Source: Tanypteryx hageni (Eukaryota; Arthropoda; Insecta; Odonata; Petaluridae). Taken from it: a DNA stretch of 64,000 nt. This document shows positions 55,223 to 64,000 of this stretch, in pieces (position 1 is the first letter of the stretch; each line of letters starts with the position of its first letter). The notes beneath the pieces were generated by a model, which was not told the origin of the DNA, made no database searches, and saw only the letters and a program-made list of their open reading frames with translations. Where the stretch lies: the NCBI GenBank assembly GCA_028673005.1, contig CM054117.1, positions 50,420,870-50,484,869 on the forward strand, given 5' to 3'. Position numbers and translations under genes: made by a program.

Positions 55223-58200
55223 AGTTTCAGCATAATATGCATAATATTTAATTTCAACACCTTTGTAACTTGTTAGTTTGAAAAATCACCATTTTCCGAC
55301 ACTGACAATTTAACAAAAATCTATCATATACGTAGGTATCTATTAGGTTAAGATAATTTCTCAAAACGCGTTAAGGAAATTGTAAATCTCGCAAACCAAC
55401 GCCAGAGAGATCGACAAGATTTCAAGTGATACGTCTTTCGCCGAGTTGTAAAAAAATGAAAGAGAACCGCAATCTTTTAATGAAAAGTTTTTCGGTTAAT
55501 TTTTTCGCTCTTTTAACGCATCGTGTCTTTGGGATCTCTCGTTTTTTTTCGGTTCTCTATCTCTCTCTCTCTCTCTCCTTCTCTCTTAATGCCGTTCTTC
55601 TCCGAAGTGGGAAAAAAATTCAGAGATTTTTCTGATGAAGATTGATGCACCGCCGCCCATCTCTGGAGTAACCGTGACCATTTTCACTCCCGCGCACTCT
55701 AAAGAGATCTCCTTATTTGTCCTCTCCCTCCTTCCTTTACTCCCATCTACTTGGCACGTAACATATACTCCCCCTCTCTTCCTCCCTCCTCTACCACGCA
55801 TTACTCATTTTTTCACGATTCTGAGAAGATGTAATTTAGATTTAAAGGGCTACTTTCTCGCGAAAGGATGTATTCCGAGACGAAAACCATTATTTTTTTC
55901 TACCGGAAAAAAGCTAGAGGTGTCTCGAGATAAAAGTTTTGTATATATATTAATTTTTTATTTAAATTTTTTGCTTCCGTCGCCAAATCTGTTGATTGCG
56001 TAAATAGGAGTCTCTACGTGGATGTTATCTACTTTTTTCCCTTCCGTTAAGAAATTTTGCGTTAAAGGGAGCGATAAAGTAAGGATTGCAATTCGCTGGT
56101 TTTCTCCTTTGATATGGTTCTAGTAGAGATTAATTTCTAAATAGCTTCACAGGTATTGTCTCTCGGTGTTTTTTGCTGAAAGCCTTCTCTCCGCGTTTTT
56201 TTAAACATCGTAGGTTGCAGAGTTTTTGGAAAACAAAGCAAGTAATTTGTCATTCCAACACGAAAATTTGTCGTAACCCTTTCAAAAAAATCTATTCGAT
56301 CTAAAGTCGTAACTGGAAGATTCGGCGCCTGTGATTGAGAGAGTGGTTAAGTAATTAAACGCCTTTCAGATATAAGTTTTGTTGAATATCAGTTTTCCTC
56401 CGATGTGATTAAAAAAACCTTTCACACTTATTATAATAAGTAAACGTTATAATTGTATGTTAAATAAAATCCAATGCACAGCAACGTTCAATAATATGGT
56501 ACTACTTTCACAAATACTTATAAAAATAAATTGATGACGATCATTCATCGAAACCGCAAGCGTATTTCTGATTTTGCGTAAGTGGTACCAAGTTGTCAAC
56601 TATTACACCATATCCCTTATTTTATTTAACAAACTGGTGGACTTCCATGAAGTGACGGCCTCTTCAGTTGATTTCATTTAAATTAATCGTAGCAGTTGAG
56701 CATCGACTAAATAGTTATTTGAGGTAAACGACATTTTCTAGAATGCGTGGGACTCCTTTTGCAAATGACACATTTGTCACACCCTAGTCAGGGCAATGAC
56801 ACGATTCGTCATCCCGTGACGCGCCTGACCAACTCTTGAATCAACGTACCCCCCTCATAAGACAACCGAGGGAACCGAAAATCTTCAGAGGGGAAACTTT
56901 ACGAGGACCGAAACGAACTTCTAGTCCGGAAAAACATGAATTACAATCGCCGAGGCTTGGTAAAGATCATCTTACGCGTCGTTCTGTACGAGTTGATGCG
57001 CCATTTCCATGTGAGAGTTCCGCGTTCAGCCGATTCCACGCCCTCCAACGCGCTTCACACACGGAGATGACGTCGGTGCATCTTTTATCGCGAGGGATCC
57101 CTTCTAATATCCATTCTACACTTCAACATCCGACCCACCTCACACAAGGAAGGATACGAGGATGAATGGGTTTGTATCCCTCCTTTGCTCTCTCTCTCTC
57201 TCCTCACCCTTTAAACAATTCTACCCCGCTATCTCTATCTCTCTTCTTCTATCCAACCTTCAACGAGATGTTGTTAACCATCCCTTGGGTTCCTTATCAA
57301 CGTTGCGTGGAGTTTCACTCAAACGGATGCGCAGATCCAGGGTAAACATGCTCTGAAAGAGAGAGTGAGTCGTGTTCCTACGGATAGTCTCTCACCCATC
57401 CTCTGTTGAGACCCTGTCTATTGCGAAGGCACTTTTAAGGTCAACAGTGCACTACTAGTAGTAGATGGTATGTAACGCGAAGGGATTAGGAGATGAAGGT
57501 GAGTGAGGGATCCACGGTACAAGCAATGTTGACAAGTTAGTTTGAATTTTTTAAAGGAGTTCGTCAACATCATATATAATGAAATGATGGTGAAAAACAT
57601 TTCCTTAAATTTAACTCTCCCATATATATTTTTATTTTGCTACACCATCAATAATAGATAAATAATTCCTCAAATGTCATAAGATATTGATCCAATTTGA
57701 AATTGCATTATAGAAAATTTACACTAGTTCTTAAGGTGTAATTACAATTGATTACTTCGCAGATACGCGGCAATGCTAAACAAAGTGTAACCAGATGCAA
57801 TACCAATAGTGATGCTAACAAATAATGAAAAATTGTTCCAAACGGATGAATTTATATCTAAACAGCAGTAAAATAATTTAAACATTGCTGTAACAAATTA
57901 AATGATTTAATGAAGCGATCCATTAATAGGCAAACGTGAGATTCCCGAGATTTTGATTTGATTGAGACGATTAGGCAATGGCGAACACTGCTGCTCGAAA
58001 GGGCAGCGGGCACGAATCCTGCAAAAGTAGGCTTTTTTCCAAGGTTGCCCGGTCCCCTGTTTGTGTGATTTGAGGAGACCGCGCAAAGTCAGCGTTCTGT
58101 CCTTTGCAAGGGACGTTAAGCAGTTGACCCCTTTGGTGCTCTTCATTAAGAGTAGGCTAATGCCGGCACCGGGTTTCCCTCCTCCCTTATGAGTACGTTC

Positions 58201-58780
58201 GGTGTGGAAGGAGCTATGGCTATAATAATGCAAGAGGAAAGAAAGATGATTCAAAAGAAACTCTCTGCATCGCGATAAGCAATCATCGAAATGCTGATGA
58301 AACACTTATCAATGAAATTAGCATGGACAAAGTGCAGTGGAAGGAATTTTTGTCTGCGTAAAAATTTAAGTCTAGTGTTTAATTTTCCACCTACTTCATC
58401 ATTGTAGAAAAAATATAAAAAGGCAAATAGGAAATATTTCTTTCTAGGAGTTACACGACTACACGCTCTCTCGCTCTCCCTCTCTTTTCCTCTTTGTTCT
58501 CAGGTGGTCTCCTCTTCTATCAGTCAAATAAAACCAACATAACCGTTCAAAATCCCGCGAATTTGTCCCATGAACTGGGATAGGAGATGAAAAGGAAAGA
58601 TCAACGACTCTCTCCGTCCTCTTTGCTCTAGATGGTCGAGTTTGTTTGTCTCTCCGTTCGAACGAGTTTCTCGTTTCACTCTCGCATTTTCCCACGACCG
58701 AATATTCCCCGATTCGGTTTTTTTTTTTGATGGAAAACTCTATCGCGCGGAAGAAATCGTCGCGAGAAGAAATAACACGA
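55223..58780. other. Unannotated DNA
   Basis: A CT run lies at 55560-55577 and another at 57188-57203. Open frames of up to 132 codons show no domain. The interval 56840-57350 is somewhat richer in CpG. Confidence 0.45.
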
Positions 58781-59008
58781 GCAAGGATCAAGGAGGGAGG
58801 AAGGAAGGAGAAGGTAAAGGAGGGAAGAAATAGGGCTGGAAAGCTGAGGAAGAGTGAATGGGATGGTAGGGAGATAAGAGGGGAGAAGGGGGAAAGGGGA
58901 AAGGGGAGGCAATCAATGAGAGGGAGGGAAGGAGAGAGAGGGAGGGAAGGAGAGAGGGAGAAGGAGAGAGGGGGAAGGAGAGAGAGAGAGGGAAGCAAGG
59001 AGAGAGAT

Positions 59009-59034
59009 AGATAGATAGATAATCGTCTTTATTC
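59009..59034 (-). mobile_element. Possible retroelement tail in the GA array
   Basis: On the minus strand GAATAAAGACGATT is followed by (ATCT)4-like sequence. A polyadenylation-like AATAAA with a tetranucleotide tail is common at LINE or SINE 3' ends. Only about 30 bp interrupt the purine array. Confidence 0.3.
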
Positions 59035-59990
59035 GGGAGGGAAGAAGAGAGAGGGAGGGAAGGAGAAAGAGGGAGGGAAGGAGAGAGGGAGGGAAGGAGA
59101 GAGAGGGAGGGAAGGAAGGAGAGACAGGGAGGGAAGAAGAGAGAGGGAGGGTAGAAGAGAGAGGGAGGGAAGAAGAGACAGGGAGGGAAGGAGAGACAGG
59201 GAGGGAAGGAGAGAGGGATGGAAGGAGAGAGAGGGAGGGAAGGAAGGAGAGACAGGAAGGGAAGAAGAGAGAGGGAGGGAAGAGGAGACAGGGAGGGAAG
59301 GAGAGACAGGGAGGGAAGGAGAGACAGGGAGGGAAGGAGAGAGAGAGGGAAGGAGAGAAAGGGAGAGAAGGAGGGAGAGGGAGGAAAGGATAGAGAGGGA
59401 GAGATGGATAGAGAGGGAGGGAAAGAGAGAGAGGAAAGGAAAGAAAGAGAGGGAAGGAGAGAGAGGGAGGGAAGAAGAGAGAGGGAGGGAAGGAGAGAGA
59501 GGGATGGAAGTAGAGAGAGGGATGGAAGGAGAGAGAGGGAGGGAAGAAGAGAGAGGGAGGGAAGAGGAGACAGGGAGGGAAGGAGAGACAGGGAGGGAAG
59601 GAGAGACAGGGAGGGAAGGAGAGAGAGAGGGAAGGAGAGAAAGGGAGAGAAGGAGGGAGAGGGAGGAAAGGATAGAGAGGGAGAGATGGATAGAGAGGGA
59701 GGGAAAGAGAGAGAGGAAAGGAAAGAAAGGGAGGGAAGGAGAGAGAGGGAGGGAAGGAGAGAGAGGGAGGGAAGGAAGGAGAGACAGGGAGGGAAGAAGA
59801 GAGAGGGAGGGAAGGAGAGAGAGGGATGGAAGTAGAGAGAGGGATGGAAGGAGAGAGAGGGAGGGAAGGAGAGAGAGGGATGGAAGGAGAGAGAGAGAGA
59901 GGGAGGGAAGGAGAGAGAGGGAGGGAAATAGAGAGAGGGAGGGATGGAGAGAGAGAGGAATGGAGAGAGAGGAAGGAATGGAGATGAAAA
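59035..59990. repeat. GA-rich minisatellite, unit about 18-20 bp
   Basis: The unit is GAGAGGGAGGGAAGGA with variable GA/GACA extensions. A segment starting GAAGAAGAGA at 59261 recurs at 59543, and AAAGGGAGAG at 59358 recurs at 59640, so about 200 bp are duplicated at an offset of 282 bp. Confidence 0.85.
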
Positions 59991-61510
59991 TAAAGGTGAG
60001 GAAGGAGAGGGAGAGGGGAAGAGAATGTGGGAGAGAAAGGGGATCGAGAGATGAAGGGAGAGTTAACGAGGGAGGGAGAATGAAAGTGAGAGTTAGGGAG
60101 ATAAAGGTAGAGAAAGGGAGGAAAAAGTGAGTGAAGAAAGAAAGAAAGAAAGGTGGATGGGAGGAGGGAATAAAAAGGAATGGGCAGAATTTCTGAGGAT
60201 GAGTGAAAAATGAAGATAGGGAAACGATGACGGATATAAGGATGGGTTGAGGAAGGAAATAAGACCCTAGGGGAAAAGCAATTCACTCTCAGGAGCCATG
60301 GAGCGAACTAGATAAAAAAGGAAGGGATGGAATAAAAGCAACGAGGAAGGCGAACACAAGAACAAAAAATAACACGGAATAAAATGAAGAAATGGAGGTT
60401 TTTCCGCGAGTCTATAAAAAGAGGAATGAAAGGAATGGCGATAGACTATCCAACGCTCTCCCCTCACCATTTCCAGCGGACTTCCTCTCCCCCTCCACTC
60501 CCCCAAGTACACCCTCTCCTTCCCATTTTTTGGCGGCATTTACAGTGGATTTGCGCATGAATAATGCATTTATGTGAATGTGCGAGGAAAAGGATAGGTT
60601 CAACGTCTTCCAACCCCTTTCGTCCAATGCACATCTTCCTCCCTCGCGTCTTAAAAGGCACCGCGTGTATGGAGAACGCGATACTGGGGAAGAGGAAAAG
60701 ACTAGGAAGCGATAAATAGAGAAAGGAATGTAAAGAACGGAAAGGAAAGGACAGAGACGGACGAGGAAGGAGAAAGAGATACAGAGATGGAATTGTTAAA
60801 AGTAAAGGAAGAGGAAGTGACAGAAATAGGTATAGAATCAAGGACCGTGGGATATAAAGAGGAAGAATGAGAGGGCAGATAGCAAAGTAGTTGGGAGATA
60901 GTGTCAGGTAGAGTGTGGATAGAAGAGGTAGATGACTAGAGATGAAAGAGTGAGAGGTAGAGTGTGGGAAAGTTGTTGGCAGGAGAGGTAAAGAGAGACT
61001 TAAAAAAGGATGTAAAGAGATGGGGACAAAAGAAGTGAGAGAAATAGGGAGAGAATAGTTAGAGGGAGGAGGACGAGAGAGAGAGAGATGGAGGAAGAAA
61101 GGGTGAATGAGATAAAGAAGTGGTCAGAAAGAACGGAAATAGGAGGGAGATTGAGTAAGTTGATTAAGTAAGAGTGAGAATAGATGTGGGAGATGAAGAG
61201 AGGAGAAAGAGGGAGATAAGTAGAGGATGGGGGAGAGGTTACAGGGAGATGAGAGAAGTAGAGAGGGGTAAAGAAGGTTGGGATGGGAAAGAGAGGTGAG
61301 AAAAGTGTGGAAGGTGATGATAAAGGGAGGAGGAAGAGGAAGGAAGTGGGGGGAAGAAAGGGAAGAAGGGGAAGGAGATAGGCAGGAGAGGAAGAGGCAG
61401 AGGGATGGAGAGAGGGAGAGAATGGTAGTGGGGGTGGATAAGAGAGAGGGATGGAGTGAGAGATGAAGTGAGAGTAGGACGGAGATTGAGGGAGAAGGTG
61501 GGGGCGGGAT

Positions 61511-64000
61511 GGATGCAAATAGAGAAAAGAAGTAATAGAGTTCCCTATCTATCGTCTCTCTGGCAGTATCGGCGCCTCGCATAATGAGAACTGCCTCCTG
61601 CGACCGATTTCTGCTCTATCGACTACTGTTGTCCGTCTAGGAAATCGCGCGCACTTTTTTCCTCTCTTTTTCCTACTTCACTCCGTCCACTCTCCTCTCC
61701 ACTCACACCTCCCTTTGGATTTTTCTTCTCATTTTCTTAGGGATTGTAATGGCGGAAAAGTCCTTTTTCTACAGGTCGTCGCCCGATCCTGTCCGACTGA
61801 CGTCCTTTCGTCTGATTGTGTCTGGCTTAAGGTCTCACGATCTTAAATTAATCCTCTATCTGAAATAGATGAAGACGTAAACTCTTTAAAGTTCCCCAGG
61901 CACGTTTCCTAGATTATCGCGGATTATAAATTCTGCGATGGCCTCCGTCTGCCTCTTTCTGCCGCATGAAATAGCTTTCCGTGGTTTTATATCTCTTTTC
62001 TGAATCCATTGTTTTAGAAAACTTTCGGTCTTAGAAAGTTTTAAGCTAAACCAAGTTGTCGATTCGACGGGTTTTGTTTTAAATTTATTCTTTTCCCAGG
62101 AGAGGTAGAAACGTTGTTGCTGAAACATTCGCGAACGAATCCATGATGGGTAGTCAACAATGTGACGAGAGTAACTTCGTAGTGTTCCAGTTTAAAAATC
62201 ACGGCATACCGTTAAAAGGTCATTTTTAAAACATTGCTTTTTGTCTCAATAAAGCCGGTGAGGTGTTTACATATGAATTAACTAATACATTCACATAAAC
62301 GTGTTGATAATTTTGAAAGGGAATTTAACGTTCTGTGATGATATTGCCAAAATTAATTAAAATCCACATCTCTTTATCTTGCAGAAACATTTTTGGTAGC
62401 AACTATTTCCGCCATGTTTAACGAAGTTGAATATTATTTTCACCATTGTTCGGCTTTTTCAAAAGGATCGGTGTATTAAAATATAATAGTTCACTTCCTC
62501 TTAAAGCTCATTTACCTACCACTAGCAAAGTCTAAGGACGATTTGCATAAATATATCCTACGGAAAACATGTTTCTCCAATATTAATTCATTGTCATTGC
62601 CTTAATTGAAATGTGTTTTGTTCGATGAATTGTCGTCATATCAAACCATCAAGGAGATTAGAATAAATCAAGTTTTGATATAATTGCTACGGATGTAAAT
62701 TATAACAATCGAATAGAAATTTAAAACGCCAACGATTATATCAAATGAGGCTGCAATCAAGAAAATGGATCGTGATAATTGACCTCGGTATTAATTGGTG
62801 TTTGATTGATGATTGCCGTTCCAAGGTATTCTATTCCATCTCTGCTACAAATTAAGCTAATTATCCATGCATAAATTATTTTCGGATATTCATGTGGTCG
62901 AGATCTTGAAACGTTGCGGTTGGACAGATATATTAACTCCTGCGTGCATCAGGGTATAAGAAAACGTCGAGACAACCTATCAATCATTCTCAGCGGAATT
63001 TATAATGCCTATAAAGAAAAAACTGGTGATAAATTTATCGATCTATCATCGAAATAACCACATTAATGGAATCGCGCGTCATTTTAGGGTGACATTAAAC
63101 AGCTTCTGTCCGAATTTCGTCGAAAAAAAACATTATTTATCTAGTTGGTGGCTTAAGAACCTCGAATTGGTTCCGATCGCTGCTGGTCTCGTGATAAGCG
63201 TGAAAATTTATCCGCGTAATGTCACCTTCTAAGCGATGACGCGAAATATTCGTCGAAAAACTGCAGCGCGTGACGTTTTCTTTATTTGCGATCTGCGTGA
63301 TTGCATTGTGGTTGCGTCAAAAGAAAATTCTCCGTCTCGGCGCAAAAATGTCAGCCAAGGAAAAAACTCCTGAAAAGAAATTTTTGAGGAAGGCATTTCG
63401 CGGGAATCATGACGTAGAAGGGACGCCACGAATGTTAAACGGAGGATTTTTTTATCCGTCTGCGCCTTTTCGAGTCGGCTTTCAAAGATTGGAGAATGAG
63501 CCGTTACGATTCGTCTCGTCTGTCTGTCTGTCTGCCGCGACGAGAAAAGCTCTTTTATAAAGGGTTTAGAACAAAACCTTTCAAGGTCTTAGTAGCATCA
63601 AAGGCTTACGAAGTTTTGAGCATAGTCAGAGAGCGACTGGGAACTGACGTTCAATTTTCAACCCTAGCCGGCGGAAGTAAGAAAACCTCTTCATCTATCA
63701 ACCTGCACGATCACGAGTAACCAACGGGGTGAAAAAAATGGCAAAAACTGTCTCCCGAAACGCGGTAAATTTTATTTAACAAGGAGAGTGGCGAAAAGAA
63801 TGGATAGAAAATCGCGTCCCAGCTGGCCTTTCGTTTACGTTTCGTTATTGTTTTTTTTTTTTTGACGTTCCAAATTACTGTTTCTCAAGGCGCATCTTTG
63901 TTTTTCTATCATTCGAAGAAACGCGACATTTGTTTTCCTTTCACTTCGATAACATATCTATGTATACAAATAACGAACTTTGTTTGTAAATTCCGTTTGT
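61511..64000. other. Unannotated DNA
   Basis: No gene or bounded repeat was recognised. A GTCT run lies at 63518-63533 and a T run at 63849-63862. The frames at 63270-63720 are short and lack domains. Confidence 0.5.

Larger units (their letters stand above)
58785..61510. repeat. Purine-rich region (2.7 kb)
   Basis: The plus strand is nearly all G and A from about 58785 to 60130 and again in 60690-61500, with an ordinary stretch at 60150-60690. Long minus-strand frames (up to 457 codons) are Pro/Ser/Leu repeats produced by the bias. Confidence 0.85.

Noticed and set aside
58913..60286. 457-codon minus-strand frame and about 205-codon plus-strand frames
   Set aside because: They are translations of the GA-rich minisatellite, Pro/Ser/Leu on one strand and Arg/Glu/Gly on the other, with no non-repetitive part.

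Overview
The window reads as non-coding DNA from a large, repeat-rich, AT-rich animal genome. An arthropod, probably an insect, is the best guess. The guess rests on abundant TA and CT microsatellites, a single-ORF endonuclease/reverse-transcriptase LINE, tRNA-headed SINEs, several small hAT elements with 8-bp target duplications, and Helitron/Helentron-type repeats. I found no host protein-coding gene on either strand. The only convincing coding sequence is a LINE ORF on the minus strand (976 aa, 46758-49688). A sequence that looks like a zero-length-exon (recursive) splice site at 21459/21460 would fit a long intron on the plus strand, but that is inference.

Layout. 1-10 kb: a tRNA-derived foldback (1292-1490), a 503-bp hAT element (2856-3358), two blocks of about 140-bp tandem repeats, the second ending in a Helitron-like 3' terminus (4901), and a LINE tail fragment between two TA microsatellites (8027-8228). 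10-20 kb: a second LINE fragment, a nuclear-receptor half-site cluster (11507-11732), a pyrimidine-rich block (13.3-14.4 kb), a minus-strand SINE (16361-16566), a Helentron-type element with 152-bp core repeats (18818-19455) and a hAT element (19541-19792). 20-34 kb: mostly featureless AT-rich DNA, a CpG-rich patch near 26 kb, a tRNA-like sequence at 26826, a head-to-tail pair of 380-bp Helitron-like units (28961-29702) and a hAT element with a perfect target duplication (33697-33979). 34-46 kb: a 1.8-kb pyrimidine block, a tRNA-like sequence with a Lys-type body (37751), and a 2.1-kb hAT element (40426-42569) that contains a second Helentron-type element, itself interrupted by an unrelated insertion. 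46.7-50 kb: the LINE. Its whole insertion (46720-49971) is bounded by a 9-bp duplication and begins with a tRNA-like sequence plus an A12 tract, so it looks like a tRNA-LINE chimera. 51.2-54.1 kb: a pyrimidine region with a 2.2-kb array of a 13-bp minisatellite that carries an internal ~799-bp duplication. 58.8-61.5 kb: a purine-rich region with an 18-20 bp minisatellite and a 282-bp internal duplication.

The parts do not form a pathway. They record successive insertions: LINE, SINE, hAT and Helitron/Helentron elements, partly nested, plus expansion of simple-sequence arrays. The most unusual items are the tRNA-LINE chimera, the higher-order structure of the 13-bp array, the Helentron-type arrays with (ACGG)n and a terminal hairpin, and a set of tRNA-derived foldbacks with related flanks.
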